In this document: positions 51,128 through 60,743 of the stretch, piece after piece | Layout of the letters: each line of letters begins with the position of its first letter | Numbering within the stretch: the first letter of the stretch is position 1 | Assembly: GCF_009745975.1 (NCBI RefSeq) | Contig: NZ_WHOL01000086.1 | Coordinates: forward strand, 150,857-214,856 | From: Actinokineospora pegani | Lineage (GTDB): Bacteria > Actinomycetota > Actinomycetes > Mycobacteriales > Pseudonocardiaceae | Reading direction: 5' to 3' | DNA length: 64,000 bases | Notes under the pieces: model-generated | Told to the model about the DNA's origin: nothing | Databases searched by the model: none | What the model saw: the letters and a program-made list of their open reading frames with translations, nothing else | Program-made: the position numbers and the translations under genes

Positions 51128-52672
51128 ATGAGCGAGCAGGACGACCGGCTGGTGGCCGGGCGGTACCGGCTGTCCAAGCAGCTTGGCGCGGGTGGCATGG
51201 GGGTCGTCTGGCAGGCCTACGACGAGCGGCTGCACCGGACGGTGGCCGTCAAGCAGTTGCGCGTGCCCACGTCGCTGAGCGCGCCCGAGGTCGCCGAGGT
51301 GAACCGGCGGGCGATCCGGGAGGGCCGGATCGCGGCCAAGCTGTCGCACACGTCGTCGATCACCGTGTTCGACGTGGTGGAGGACGACGGGGAGCCGTAC
51401 CTGGTGATGGAGCACGTGCCGTCGACGAACCTGTCGGTGGTGCTCCAGGAGCAGCGGACGCTGCCGCTGGACGAGGTGGCCGAGATCGGCGCGCAGGTGG
51501 CCGCCGCGCTGGCCGCCGCGCACGAGGTCGGCGTGGTGCACCGCGACGTCAAGCCGGGCAACGTGCTGCTCGGCCACGACGACACGGTCAAGATCACCGA
51601 CTTCGGCATCTCCCGGCTGGTCGAGGACGTCACCGGCACCACCACCGACAACATCGCGGGCACCCCGGCCTACCTGGCCCCGGAGGTGGCGCAGGGCCAC
51701 TCGGCCACCTTCGCCTCCGACGTGTTCTCCCTGGGCGCGACCCTCTACGCCGCGATCGAGGGGCACTCGCCGTTCGGTCGGCAGGAGAACGCGATGGCCC
51801 TGCTGCACCGGGCGGCCTCCGGGCAGGTCGACCCGCCGCAGCACGCGGGCCCGATGTCCGACCTGCTGATGTCGATGCTCGCGGTCGACCCCGAGCAGCG
51901 GCCGACGATGACCAAGGTCAGCGCCATCCTCACCACGCGCGACTGGTCGGCCGCCGACGTGCCCACCCAGGTCGCGCCGTCGCTGCGGACCACGCGCATG
52001 AGCACCCCGGCGGCGGCCGCCGCGCCACTCCCCACGGCCGTCCAGCACCCTGTCGCGCCGGAGCCGCCGGTCGCAGAGGACGATGAGCGCCGCAAGAAGG
52101 GTGTCCTGGTCGGCGCGGTCGCCGTGGTGGTCCTGCTGGCGGTCGCGGTCATCGTGGTCGCGCTGAACCAGGCGGGGCAGGACGAGCCCACCGCCGCGCC
52201 GCCCGCCACGACCTACGAGACGGTGACGGAGCAGCCGAGCACACCCGAGCCGGAGCAGCCGCCGGTCGAGGAACCCGCTCCCACCACCTCGTCGCGCACG
52301 ACCACCAGCACGCCCACGTCGACCCCTCCCCCGTCACCCCCACCCCCGCCGCCTGCCGACAACTCGCCCGAAGCGCAGGTTTCGGCTGTTTCCGCCTACT
52401 ACGCGGCGATGCCTGGTGGGACCGAGCAGAACTGGAACCGGCTCACGGCCAGTTACCAGAGCGCGACGTCGAAGAGCTTCGAGAGCTATCAGCGCTTCTG
52501 GGCGGGCTTCTCCGCGGTCAGCGTGAGCGACATCTCCTCCAGCGGGAACAACCAGGTGGATGCCACGATCACCTATGTCCGCACCAATGGCAGTCGTTCC
52601 ACTGAGCGGACCCGGTTCGGGCTGGTTTCCGAGAACGGGGTGTGGAAGATCAACACCAGTTCGATCATCTAG
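51128..52672 (+). CDS. PknB-type Ser/Thr protein kinase with extracytoplasmic domain
   Basis: 514 residues. Kinase domain (about 8-275): GAGGMG P-loop, VAVKQL Lys, HRDVKPGNVLL, ITDFGIS, GTPAYLAPE. A Pro-rich juxtamembrane stretch and one membrane helix (GVLVGAVAVVVLLAVAVIVV, about 324-345) follow, then a Thr/Pro-rich linker and a small extracytoplasmic NTF2-like domain (about 420-514, AQVSAVSAYYAAMPGGTEQN at its start, LVSENGVWKINTSS at its end). No PASTA repeats, so it is a sensor of another kind. ATG 51128 has TGGAG six bases upstream; GTG 51116 is in frame too. Confidence 0.92.
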   Translation: MSEQDDRLVAGRYRLSKQLGAGGMGVVWQAYDERLHRTVAVKQLRVPTSLSAPEVAEVNRRAIREGRIAAKLSHTSSITVFDVVEDDGEPYLVMEHVPSTNLSVVLQEQRTLPLDEVAEIGAQVAAALAAAHEVGVVHRDVKPGNVLLGHDDTVKITDFGISRLVEDVTGTTTDNIAGTPAYLAPEVAQGHSATFASDVFSLGATLYAAIEGHSPFGRQENAMALLHRAASGQVDPPQHAGPMSDLLMSMLAVDPEQRPTMTKVSAILTTRDWSAADVPTQVAPSLRTTRMSTPAAAAAPLPTAVQHPVAPEPPVAEDDERRKKGVLVGAVAVVVLLAVAVIVVALNQAGQDEPTAAPPATTYETVTEQPSTPEPEQPPVEEPAPTTSSRTTTSTPTSTPPPSPPPPPPADNSPEAQVSAVSAYYAAMPGGTEQNWNRLTASYQSATSKSFESYQRFWAGFSAVSVSDISSSGNNQVDATITYVRTNGSRSTERTRFGLVSENGVWKINTSSII

Positions 52673-52836
52673 GTGGTGGTGTGCCCTGCCCGTGGCTGGG
52701 TGGGGCGGGGGCGTCTGGTCCCACAGCGAGACCGGGGACCGGCGATGGCCTGCTCGGCAAGCCGCTGCACCAGGTGAGACAGATCGGGGGCCTCGGGTGA
52801 CCGCTCACCGAAGCCGTCGACACGGTGGTCGGGTCT

Positions 52837-53574
52837 TCAGTCGTCACCCTCGGTCAGCGCGCGGAGCGCCTGGGCGACATCGGACAGGACGGGCGCGGCA
52901 CCCGTGGCCGGGCGGCGGACCACGACCACCGGAATTCCCAGCTCGCGGGCCGCGTCGAGCTTCGCGGCGGTGAGCGGCCCACCGCTGTCCTTGGTGACCA
53001 GGACGTCGATCCGGTGCCCGCGCAGCAGCCCGAGCTCACCCGGCAGCGTGTACGGGCCGCGGTCGAGCAGCAGCTCGTGCCGGGCGGGCAGCGGCGGCTC
53101 CGGCGGGTCGACGCAGCGCACCAGGAACCACTGGGGGCACTCGGCGAACGCGGGCAGCCCCTGCCTGCCGGTCGTCAGGAAGACCCGCTCCCCCAGCTCG
53201 GGCAGCAGCGCGGCGGCGCCCACCAGGTCGTCCACCCAGTGCCAGGCGTCGCCCTCGCGCTCGGTCCACCCGGGGCGGCGCAGCACCAGCAGCGGGGTCC
53301 CGGACAGCTCGGCGGCCTGGGCCGCGGAGGCGCTGATCCGCTCGGCGAACGGGTGGGTGGCGTCCACGACGGCGTCGAACCGCTCGGCCGCCAGGTAGGC
53401 CGCGAGCATCGCCGGACCACCGAACCCGCCGACCCGCACCTGTCCCACCGGCAGCCGGGGCCGCCGCACCCGCCCCGCCAGGGACGACACGACCAGCGTG
53501 TCCGGCAGGGCGTGCAGCCGCTCGGCGAGCGCACGGGCCTCCGCGGTCCCGCCGAGGATGAGGTAGCGCCTCAC
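52837..53574 (-). CDS. cobK: Precorrin-6A reductase CobK
   Basis: 245 residues. LILGGTAEARALAERL at the N-terminus, VDATHPFAERISASAAQAAE, and VTKDSGGPLTAAKLDAAREL near the end are CobK/CbiJ signatures. It reduces precorrin-6A with NADPH. GTG 53574 overlaps the cobM stop by 4 bp. Last gene of the cobL-cobM-cobK unit transcribed away from the riboswitch. Confidence 0.93.
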   Translation of the reverse strand: MRRYLILGGTAEARALAERLHALPDTLVVSSLAGRVRRPRLPVGQVRVGGFGGPAMLAAYLAAERFDAVVDATHPFAERISASAAQAAELSGTPLLVLRRPGWTEREGDAWHWVDDLVGAAALLPELGERVFLTTGRQGLPAFAECPQWFLVRCVDPPEPPLPARHELLLDRGPYTLPGELGLLRGHRIDVLVTKDSGGPLTAAKLDAARELGIPVVVVRRPATGAAPVLSDVAQALRALTEGDD

Positions 53575-54314
53575 GGGCGCTCGCGCTCGACCGAGTAGAG
53601 GTGGCTCTCGCAGTAGGCGCCGGGGTTGAGCACGCGACCGACGATGATCACGGCCGTGCGCTTGATGCCCGCCGCCCGCACCTGCTCGGCGATGTCGGCC
53701 AGCGTGCCGCGCAGGACCACCTCGTCGGCGCGGGAGGCGTAGGCGACGACGGCGACGGGGCAGCCGGAGCCGTAGTTGGGGACCAGGTCGGCCACGACCT
53801 CGTCGATCCGCTGCACGGCCAGGTGCAGGACCATCGTCGAGCGGGACCGGCCCAGCGCGGCCAGGTCCTCGCCCTCGGGCATCGGCGTGGCCCGGGCGGA
53901 GGTGCGGGTGAGCACGACGGTCTGGCCGACGGCCGGGACGGTCAGCTCCGCCTTGAGGGTCGCGGCGGCGGCGGCGAAGGCGGGCACGCCGGGCACGACC
54001 TCGTAGGGCACCCCCGCCGTGTCGAGCCTGCGCATCTGTTCGTGCATGGCGCTGAACACCGAGGGGTCGCCCGAGTGCAGCCGCGCGACGTCGTGGCCCT
54101 CCTGGTGCGCCTGGACCAGCAGGCCGATGATCTCGTCCAGCGTCAGCTCCGCCGTGTCGACCTTGCGCGCGCCCGGCGGGCACAGGTCCAGCAGCTCAAC
54201 CGGGACCAGCGCGCCCGCGTACAGGCAGACCGGCGCGGCCGAGACGACCCGCTGGCCGCGCACGGTGATCAGGTCGGCCGCGCCCGGGCCCGCGCCGATG
54301 AAGTGGACGGTCAC
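53571..54314 (-). CDS. cobM: Precorrin-4 C11-methyltransferase CobM
   Basis: 247 residues, a single tetrapyrrole methylase: VHFIGAGPGAADLITVRGQR, VCLYAGALVPVELL, LHSGDPSVFSAMHEQ, VVPGVPAFAAAAATLKAE, and a C-terminal VIIVGRVLNPG. It methylates C-11 of precorrin-4. GTG 54314 overlaps the cobL stop, and its own stop overlaps the cobK start. Confidence 0.95.
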   Translation of the reverse strand: MTVHFIGAGPGAADLITVRGQRVVSAAPVCLYAGALVPVELLDLCPPGARKVDTAELTLDEIIGLLVQAHQEGHDVARLHSGDPSVFSAMHEQMRRLDTAGVPYEVVPGVPAFAAAAATLKAELTVPAVGQTVVLTRTSARATPMPEGEDLAALGRSRSTMVLHLAVQRIDEVVADLVPNYGSGCPVAVVAYASRADEVVLRGTLADIAEQVRAAGIKRTAVIIVGRVLNPGAYCESHLYSVERERP

Positions 54315-55516
54315 ACTCGCTCCTTGCTCGCTACCCACTGGGTGATCGGCATGGCCTGCCGCCAGCCGGTGAACCCACCGATCGGGGCCGCCCGCGCCAC
54401 CGACAGCCTGGTCAGCGTCCCGCCGACCACGCCGCGCCAGCGCACGACCAGCGCCTCGGACTCCACCGTCACCGCGTTGACCACGATCCGGCCGCCCGGC
54501 TCGAGCGCCGACCAGCACGCGTCCAGCACGCCCTCGGCCGTGACTCCCCCACCGACGAACACCGCGTCCGGCTCGGGCAGCCCGTCCAGCGCGGCCGGCG
54601 CGGACCCCCGGACCAGCCGCAACTCCGGTACGCCCAGCGCCAGGGCGTTGCGCTCGACCCGGTCGGCCCGGTCGGCGCGGGGCTCGACGGCGACCGCGCG
54701 GCAGGTCGGGTCGGTCCGCGACCACTCGATGCCGACGCTGCCGGAGCCCGCGCCGACGTCCCAGAGCAGCTCGCCGGGCTCGGGGGCGAGCGCGGAGACG
54801 GTGAGCGCGCGGACCTCGCGCTTGGTGATCTGCCCGTCGTGCTCGAACACGTCGTCGGGCAGCCCCGGCACCCGCGGCAGCCTGCGCGCCCCCGGCTCGG
54901 CGGCGCACTCGACGGCGACGACGTTCAGCGGGCCCACCGCGCCCGACCACGTCGAGGCGGTCCCCTCGACGACGGTCTCCGCGGGCGCGCCGAGGTCGGA
55001 CAGGACGGTCATCCGGCTCGGGCCGAAGCCGCGGTCGGTGAGCAGCGCGGCGACCGCGGCAGGCGTCTGCGCACCCTCGCTCAAGATCAGCAGGCGGACC
55101 CCCGGGTGCAGTGCCGAGTGCAGCCTTTCCACAGGTCGCGCCACACAGCTCACGACCGTCGTGCGGTCGAGCGCCCACCCCAGCCTGGCGCAGGCCAGCG
55201 ACGCTGACGACGGGTGCGGGATGACGTGGACGGCCGTGTGGCGCGCCAGCGTCGTGCCGATCCCGAAGAACATCGGGTCACCGCTGGCCAGCACGCACAT
55301 CACTGTGCCTTCGTGCGCGGCGACCAGGGGTTCCACCGCGGGCAGCAGCGGGGTCGGCCAGGCGACCCGCTCGGCGGCGACCTCGGGGGGCAGCAGGCCG
55401 AGCTGGCGGGGCGAGCCGACCACGACCCGCGCGGCGAGCAGCGCCGCCCTGGCGGCCGGGACGAGCCCGGTCCACCCGTCCGCGCCGACTCCGACGACAG
55501 TCACCTTCTCGACCAC
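54311..55516 (-). CDS. cobL: Precorrin-6B methylase/decarboxylase CobL (CbiE-CbiT fusion)
   Basis: 401 residues. The CbiE half (about 1-205) has VTVVGVGADGW, VVVGSPRQLGLL and LASGDPMFFGIG; the CbiT half (about 210-401) has HDGQITKREVRALTVS, WDVGAGSGSVGIEW (SAM site) and VFVGGGVTAEGV. It methylates C-5 and C-15 and decarboxylates the C-12 acetate. GTG 55516 is preferred; an in-frame ATG at 55558 would extend it towards the riboswitch transcript on the other strand. Confidence 0.93.
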   Translation of the reverse strand: MVEKVTVVGVGADGWTGLVPAARAALLAARVVVGSPRQLGLLPPEVAAERVAWPTPLLPAVEPLVAAHEGTVMCVLASGDPMFFGIGTTLARHTAVHVIPHPSSASLACARLGWALDRTTVVSCVARPVERLHSALHPGVRLLILSEGAQTPAAVAALLTDRGFGPSRMTVLSDLGAPAETVVEGTASTWSGAVGPLNVVAVECAAEPGARRLPRVPGLPDDVFEHDGQITKREVRALTVSALAPEPGELLWDVGAGSGSVGIEWSRTDPTCRAVAVEPRADRADRVERNALALGVPELRLVRGSAPAALDGLPEPDAVFVGGGVTAEGVLDACWSALEPGGRIVVNAVTVESEALVVRWRGVVGGTLTRLSVARAAPIGGFTGWRQAMPITQWVASKERV

Positions 55517-55583
55517 GAGCGCCAACGCTAACCCAGGGCCCGTGGAGACCCACGCCACGTGGCTTGTAGCCCGGGCGGCGGGG

Positions 55584-55734
55584 TGCGACGATCCCCGGTG
55601 GACCGAAGACAGGGTGCGCGAGGAAACCGGTGTGAGTCCGGTGCGGTCCCGCCACTGTGACCGGGTTGGGCCAGTCCCCGCCCGGGAGCCAGGAACTGGC
55701 CCCCTGTGACGACCGACCCGGGCGCGGACCCGGA
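55584..55734 (+). ncRNA. Cobalamin riboswitch controlling the chelatase-cobO-cobB operon
   Basis: The leader has the B12-element order: GAGGAAACCGGTGTGAGTCC, GGTCCCGCCACTGTGACC (GCCACTG at 55651-55657), then GGGAGCCAGGAACTGGCC (55684-55701). The 3' boundary lies next to the GGAGTGAGG ribosome region of the downstream gene. The 5' limit is approximate. Confidence 0.93.
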
Positions 55735-55749
55735 GTGAGGATCAACGGC

Positions 55750-57810
55750 GTGCCCTCTGCTGTCGGCTTTCCCTTCTCGGCTGTCGTCGGACATGACGAC
55801 CTCCGGCTCTCCCTTCTGCTGAACGCGGTGCACCCGGGCATCGGCGGGGTGCTCGTGCGCGGCGAGAAGGGCACCGCCAAGTCCACGGTGGTGCGCGCGC
55901 TCGCCGCCCTGCTGCCCGCGGTCGCCGTGGTCGACGGCTGCCGGTTCAGCTGCGACCCGGCGGACCCGGACCCGGGCTGCCCGGACGGCCCGCACGAGAC
56001 CCCCGCCGCCGCCCGGCCCGCCAGGCTGGTGGAGCTGCCGGTCGGCGCGACCGAGGACCGGCTGATCGGCTCGCTGGACCTGGAGCGGGCGCTAACCGAG
56101 GGCGTGCGCGCCTACCAGCCCGGCCTGCTGGCCGCCGCGCACCGCGGCGTGCTCTACGTCGACGAGGTCAACCTGCTGCACGACCACCTTGTCGACCTGC
56201 TGCTCGACGCCGCCGCCATGGGCCGCGCGCACGTCGAGCGCGAGGGTGTCTCGGTGGCGCACGCGGCGTCGTTCCTGCTGGTCGGGACGATGAACCCGGA
56301 GGAGGGCGAGCTGCGCCCGCAGCTTCTCGACCGGTTCGGCCTGACCGTGGAGGTGCGCGCCTCGCGCGACATCGACACCCGCACCGAGGTCGTGCGCCGC
56401 AGGCTGCGCTTCGAGGCGGACCCGGCCGGGTTCGCCGCGGGCTGGGCCGAGGCCGACGCGGGGCTGGCCGCTCGGATCGCCGCCGCGCGCGCCGCGCTGC
56501 CGTCCGTCGCGCTGCCGGACCGGGAGCTGCGCCGCGTCGCCGCCGTGTGCGCCGCCTTCGACGTCGACGGGATGCGCGCCGACCTGGTGCTGGCCCGGGC
56601 CGCGACCGCGCACGCCGCCTGGCGCGGGGCCGCCGAGGTCGCCGAGGAGGACGTGGCCACCGCCGCCCGGCTCGCCCTGCCGCACCGGCGCAGGCGCGAC
56701 CCCTTCGACGAGCCCGGCATCGAGCAGGACCAGCTCGACCAGGCGCTGCGCGACGCCGCCGAGGAGGCCGACCGCGAGCCCGACCCCGAGCCCCCGGGCG
56801 GTGGCGCCCCCGAGCCCGGGGACAGCCCCGACCAGTCCCCCGCGCCCGACAACGGGCAAGCCCCGCCCGAGCAGAACGGGTCAGCCCCGGACACCGCCGA
56901 GCAGCCCGCCCCGGTCGACCAGGCCGATCCCGCCCCCGGTCAGCCCACGGCCGACCCCGGTGCGGGCGCGCAGGGCCCTGGCCAGCCCCCGGCCACCCCC
57001 GACCCCGCCTTCCGCGCCCGGCTGCTGCAGGTCGACGGCGTCGGCGAGGGCGCGCCCGGCCGCCGGTCGCGGTCGCGGGCGGGCTCCGGCCGGGCGCTGC
57101 GCTCGTCCACCTCGCAGGGCAGCGGCCTGCACCTCATCGGCACCCTCACCGCCGCCGCGCCGTTCCAGCGGGCGCGCGGCCGGGACGGCGCCGGGCTGGT
57201 GGTCAAGGCCGGTGACGTGCGCAAGGCCGTGCGCGAGGGCCGGGAGTCGAACCTGGTGCTGTTCGTGGTCGACGCGTCCGGCTCGATGGCCGCGCGCAAG
57301 CGGATGTCGGCGGTCACCGGGGCGGTCGTCTCGCTGCTGCGCGACGCCTACCAGCGCCGCGACAAGGTGGGCCTGGTGACCTTCCGCGGCGCGGGCGCCA
57401 CGGTGGCGCTGCCGCCGACGTCGTCGGTGGAGGCGGCCGTGGCGCGGCTGCGCGACCTGCGCACCGGCGGGCGCACCCCGCTGGCCGACGGCCTGCTGCG
57501 CGCCCGCGACGTGCTGCGCGTGGAGCGGCTGCGCGACCCGCGCCGCCGCGCCCTGCTGGTCGTGGTGACCGACGGCCGCGCCACCGTCCCCGCCCGCCCC
57601 GGCGGCGACGCCGTGCGCGACGCGGTGCGCGCGGCCGGGGTGCTGGCCGCCGACGGTGTCGCCGGGGTCGTGGTCGACTGCGAGTCCGGCCCGGTGCGGC
57701 TGGGGCTCGCCGGTCGGGTCACCACCGCGCTCGGCGCGACGCCGCTGCGCCTGGAGGAGTTGTCCGCAGACGCGGTGGCCGGGGTCGTCCGCGCCGCACG
57801 CGCCGCGTAA
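55750..57810 (+). CDS. ChlI/ChlD-type chelatase subunit fusion (cobalt chelatase partner)
   Basis: 686 residues. An AAA+ ChlI-like half (about 1-330): Walker [12 protein letters not shown] (about 38), [14 protein letters not shown] (about 136), [21 protein letters not shown] Pro/Gln/Asp-rich linker (about 340-430) follows, then a ChlD-like von Willebrand A domain ([13 protein letters not shown] near 508, [19 protein letters not shown]). In B12 producers lacking cobS/cobT, this fusion is the motor for CobN. The riboswitch upstream and cobO downstream (11-bp gap) support that. GTG 55750 is chosen because TGAGG precedes it; GTG 55735 is also in frame. Confidence 0.92.
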   Translation: MPSAVGFPFSAVVGHDDLRLSLLLNAVHPGIGGVLVRGEKGTAKSTVVRALAALLPAVAVVDGCRFSCDPADPDPGCPDGPHETPAAARPARLVELPVGATEDRLIGSLDLERALTEGVRAYQPGLLAAAHRGVLYVDEVNLLHDHLVDLLLDAAAMGRAHVEREGVSVAHAASFLLVGTMNPEEGELRPQLLDRFGLTVEVRASRDIDTRTEVVRRRLRFEADPAGFAAGWAEADAGLAARIAAARAALPSVALPDRELRRVAAVCAAFDVDGMRADLVLARAATAHAAWRGAAEVAEEDVATAARLALPHRRRRDPFDEPGIEQDQLDQALRDAAEEADREPDPEPPGGGAPEPGDSPDQSPAPDNGQAPPEQNGSAPDTAEQPAPVDQADPAPGQPTADPGAGAQGPGQPPATPDPAFRARLLQVDGVGEGAPGRRSRSRAGSGRALRSSTSQGSGLHLIGTLTAAAPFQRARGRDGAGLVVKAGDVRKAVREGRESNLVLFVVDASGSMAARKRMSAVTGAVVSLLRDAYQRRDKVGLVTFRGAGATVALPPTSSVEAAVARLRDLRTGGRTPLADGLLRARDVLRVERLRDPRRRALLVVVTDGRATVPARPGGDAVRDAVRAAGVLAADGVAGVVVDCESGPVRLGLAGRVTTALGATPLRLEELSADAVAGVVRAARAA

Positions 57811-57820
57811 GGGGTCTGAG

Positions 57821-58435
57821 ATGCCACAGGGCAAACCGCTCGTCGTCCCGCAGGACGGGCTCACCACCCGCCAGCGCCGCAACCGGCCGCTGGTCGTGGT
57901 GCACACCGGTGAGATGAAGGGCAAGTCGACCGCCGCGTTCGGCCTGGCGCTGCGCGGGTGGAACCAGGGCTGGTCGATCGGGGTGTTCCAGTTCGTCAAG
58001 TCGGCCAAGTGGAAGGTCGGCGAGGAGAACGCGCTGGTCGCCCTGGGCCGGGTGCACGAGCAGACCGGCGAGGGCGGCCCGGTCGAGTGGCACAAGATGG
58101 GCGCGGGCTGGTCCTGGTCGCGCAAGCGGGGCGAGGAGGCCGACCACGCCGACGCCGCGCGCGAGGGCTGGGCCGAGATCGCCCGCCGGATCGCCGCCGA
58201 GCAGCACGACATGTACGTCCTCGACGAGTTCACCTACCCGCTCAAGTGGGGCTGGGTCGACGTCGACGAGGTCGTGTCCGCGCTGCGCGACCGGCCGGGC
58301 CACCAGCACGTGGTGATCACCGGCCGGGACGCCCCGCGGGCGCTGGTCGACGCCGCGGACCTGGTCACCCACATGACGAAGGTCAAGCACCCGATGGACG
58401 CGGGCACCAAGGGCCAGCGGGGCATCGAGTGGTGA
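57821..58435 (+). CDS. cobO: Cob(I)yrinic acid a,c-diamide adenosyltransferase CobO
   Basis: 204 residues of the CobA/CobO P-loop family: HTGEMKGKSTAAFGLALR (P-loop), FQFVKSAKWKVGEENAL, MYVLDEFTYPLKWGWVD, and a C-terminal HMTKVKHPMDAGTKGQRGIE, the usual terminal block. It adds the 5'-deoxyadenosyl ligand to cobalt. ATG 57821 follows AAGGGG. It precedes cobB by 27 bp. Confidence 0.95.
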   Translation: MPQGKPLVVPQDGLTTRQRRNRPLVVVHTGEMKGKSTAAFGLALRGWNQGWSIGVFQFVKSAKWKVGEENALVALGRVHEQTGEGGPVEWHKMGAGWSWSRKRGEEADHADAAREGWAEIARRIAAEQHDMYVLDEFTYPLKWGWVDVDEVVSALRDRPGHQHVVITGRDAPRALVDAADLVTHMTKVKHPMDAGTKGQRGIEW

Positions 58436-58462
58436 CCGCGTGGTGACGTCTTGGATGACAGC

Positions 58463-59839
58463 GTGGTAGCCGTGCCCAGGCTGGTCATCGCCGCCCCCGG
58501 CTCGGGCAGCGGCAAGACGACGGTGGCCACCGGGCTGATGGCCGCGCTGTCGCGGCGCGGGCACCGGGTCGCGCCGTTCAAGGTCGGCCCGGACTACATC
58601 GACCCCGGCTACCACTGCGTGGCCGCGGGCCGCCCCGGCCGCAACCTCGACGCGGTCCTGGTCGGCGAGCACCGCCTCGCCCCGCTGCTGCGCCACGGCT
58701 GCGCGGGCGCCGACCTCGCCGTCATCGAGGGCGTCATGGGCCTGTTCGACGGGCGCATCGGCCACCAGGTCGCCGCGGGCGGCTTCGGCTCGACCGCGCA
58801 CGTGGCGGGCCTGGTGGACGCCCCGGTCGTGCTGGTCGTCGACTGCCGAGGGCAGAGCACCAGCGTGGCCGCCCTGCTGCACGGGTTCCGCTCCTACCGG
58901 CCCGGGGTGCGGATCGCGGGCGTCATCCTCAACCAGGTCGGCTCCGACCGCCACGACGAGGTGCTGCGCGAGGCGTGCCTGGACGTGGGCCTGCCCGTCC
59001 TGGGCTCGCTGCGCCGCGCCCCCGCCGTCGACGTGCCCTCCCGGCACCTGGGTCTGGTCCCGGCCGCCGAGCGCGGCGCGGCGGCGCTGCGCGCGGTCGA
59101 GGCCATGGCGGAGCTGGTGGCGGCGTCGGTGGACCTCGACGCGGTGGTCCGGCTGGCCCGCTCCGCACCCGAGCTGCCCGGCGAGCGCTGGGCCCCGGAG
59201 GCGGAGGTGGCCAGGGTCGCGGGCGGCCCGGTCGTCGCCGTGGCGGGCGGTCCGGCGTTCACCTTCGGCTACGCCGAGCACGCGGAGCTGCTGCGCGCGG
59301 CCGGGGCGGTCGTCGCCGTCGTCGACCCGCTGCGCGACGAGACCCTGCCCGAGGGCACCGCCGGGCTGGTGCTGCCCGGCGGGTTCCCGGAGGCGCACGC
59401 CGAGGCGCTGTCGGCCAACGAGCCGCTGCGGCACGCGGTGGCCGCGTTCGCCGCCTCGGGCGCGCCGGTGCACGCCGAGTGCGGCGGGCTGCTCTACCTG
59501 GTGGCCAAGCTGGACGGGCACCCGATGGCCGGGGTGCTGCCCGCCGAGGCGGAGATGACCCCGCGGCTGCGCCTGGGCTACCGCGACGCCGTCGCCGCCT
59601 CGACGACGGCGCTGCACGCCGAGGGCGAGCGGGTAGCCGGGCACGAGTTCCACCGCACCCGCACCCTGCCCGAGCACGGCGCCACCCCCGTCTGGGTGTG
59701 GCGGGACCACGGCGGGGCGGTGCGGCGCGAGGGCTTCGCCTGGCGCGGTGTGCACGCGTCCTACCTGCACACCCATCCGGCGGGCAACCCCGCCGCCGTG
59801 GCGGGGCTGGTCAGCGCAGCCGTCCGAGCGCGTCCTTGA
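58463..59839 (+). CDS. cobB: Cobyrinate/hydrogenobyrinate a,c-diamide synthase CobB
   Basis: 458 residues. N-terminal ATP-binding domain: IAAPGSGSGKTTVATGLMAA, FKVGPDYIDPGYH, GVMGLFDG. C-terminal glutamine amidotransferase: GFPEAHAEAL, CGGLLYL (nucleophile Cys, about 330), and a late HasYLHTHPAGN His block. It amidates the a and c carboxylates before cobalt insertion. GTG 58463 gives the family's usual MVA-PRLVIAAP start; TTG 58451 is upstream in frame. The last 29 bp overlap the convergent XRE gene. Confidence 0.94.
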   Translation: MVAVPRLVIAAPGSGSGKTTVATGLMAALSRRGHRVAPFKVGPDYIDPGYHCVAAGRPGRNLDAVLVGEHRLAPLLRHGCAGADLAVIEGVMGLFDGRIGHQVAAGGFGSTAHVAGLVDAPVVLVVDCRGQSTSVAALLHGFRSYRPGVRIAGVILNQVGSDRHDEVLREACLDVGLPVLGSLRRAPAVDVPSRHLGLVPAAERGAAALRAVEAMAELVAASVDLDAVVRLARSAPELPGERWAPEAEVARVAGGPVVAVAGGPAFTFGYAEHAELLRAAGAVVAVVDPLRDETLPEGTAGLVLPGGFPEAHAEALSANEPLRHAVAAFAASGAPVHAECGGLLYLVAKLDGHPMAGVLPAEAEMTPRLRLGYRDAVAASTTALHAEGERVAGHEFHRTRTLPEHGATPVWVWRDHGGAVRREGFAWRGVHASYLHTHPAGNPAAVAGLVSAAVRARP

Positions 59840-60641
59840 GGAACACCACCGACTCCTGCTCGTCCAGCGACCGCCCCGCCACGTCCCGCCAGACCCGCAC
59901 CAGCGCCTCGACGTCGACGGCGCGGTCGATGACCCGCGCGTCGACCGCCGACTCCTGGTAGCCGAAGTCCTTGCGCGCCCCGCCGAACCGCAGCACGGTC
60001 GCGTCGGTGGGCACGAACGGGAGGTCGGCGTCGAAGTCGAGGATGCGCAGCGACACCCCCTCGGTGGTGGTGGCCACCTCGACCAGGTGCGCGAGCTGCG
60101 CCGCCGCCACCCCGCGGGGGTGCGCCCGGGTGAGGCGGGTGATCGCCGCCTCCCCCAGGACCACCGAGTAGCGCAGCGGCCCGGCCAGCAGCCTGGCCCG
60201 GCCCCGGCGCTCGGCCACCCGCCGCTCGACCTCGTCGGCGGGGCCCCCGGCGAACAGCGCGCGCATGAACTCCTCGCACTGCAGCAAACCCGGGAACCGC
60301 TCGCCGTGCAGCGCGTAGATCTCGACGGCGTGCTGCTCGCCGCGGCGGAACTCGCGGAACGCGGTGGAGATCTCGTCGGCGGCCCGCGGCCTGCGCTGGT
60401 AACCCGCGTCCACCCGGGCCGCCCAGTCGATCATGGCGTCCAGCTCCGCGCCCGCGACGCCGAGCACCCCGGCCGCGGTGCGCAGGTCGCGCGCGGTGAG
60501 CCGGTTCTGCCCGGTCTCGATCTTCTGGATCTTGCTCTGCGAGCAGCTCATCCGGCCCGCCAGCTCGATCTGGGTCAGCCCCGCGCTCCTGCGCAGGGTG
60601 CGCAGGTACGCACCAAGCTCGCCATCGGTCACCGGATCCAC
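59811..60641 (-). CDS. XRE-family regulator with DUF5753-like domain
   Basis: 276 residues. N-terminal HTH (about 12-65): LRRSAGLTQIELAGRMSCSQ, SKIQKIETGQNRLTARDL. The rest matches the DUF5753 pattern (YALHGERFPGLLQCEEFMRA, VVLGEAAITRL, LRILDFDADLPFV). Such proteins pair with small DUF397 proteins, as here: a DUF397 gene ends 102 bp upstream. The pairs are abundant in morphologically complex actinobacteria. GTG 60641 has GGGAGA eight bases upstream; longer starts lack a site. Its 3' end overlaps cobB by 29 bp. Confidence 0.88.
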   Translation of the reverse strand: MDPVTDGELGAYLRTLRRSAGLTQIELAGRMSCSQSKIQKIETGQNRLTARDLRTAAGVLGVAGAELDAMIDWAARVDAGYQRRPRAADEISTAFREFRRGEQHAVEIYALHGERFPGLLQCEEFMRALFAGGPADEVERRVAERRGRARLLAGPLRYSVVLGEAAITRLTRAHPRGVAAAQLAHLVEVATTTEGVSLRILDFDADLPFVPTDATVLRFGGARKDFGYQESAVDARVIDRAVDVEALVRVWRDVAGRSLDEQESVVFLKDALGRLR

Positions 60642-60743
60642 GAGCGTGTCTCCCAATTCCACCCGAACTATGGATAGGACGCCGAGGGTAGTAACTCTGC
60701 GATCACTTCGCTGCACCCCCTCCCCAACCTCACCCCGGCCCGA

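Noticed and set aside
55517..55558. Extended cobL start at ATG 55558
   Set aside because: The extra residues do not match the CbiE start (VVEKVTVVGVG), and no ribosome site is present.
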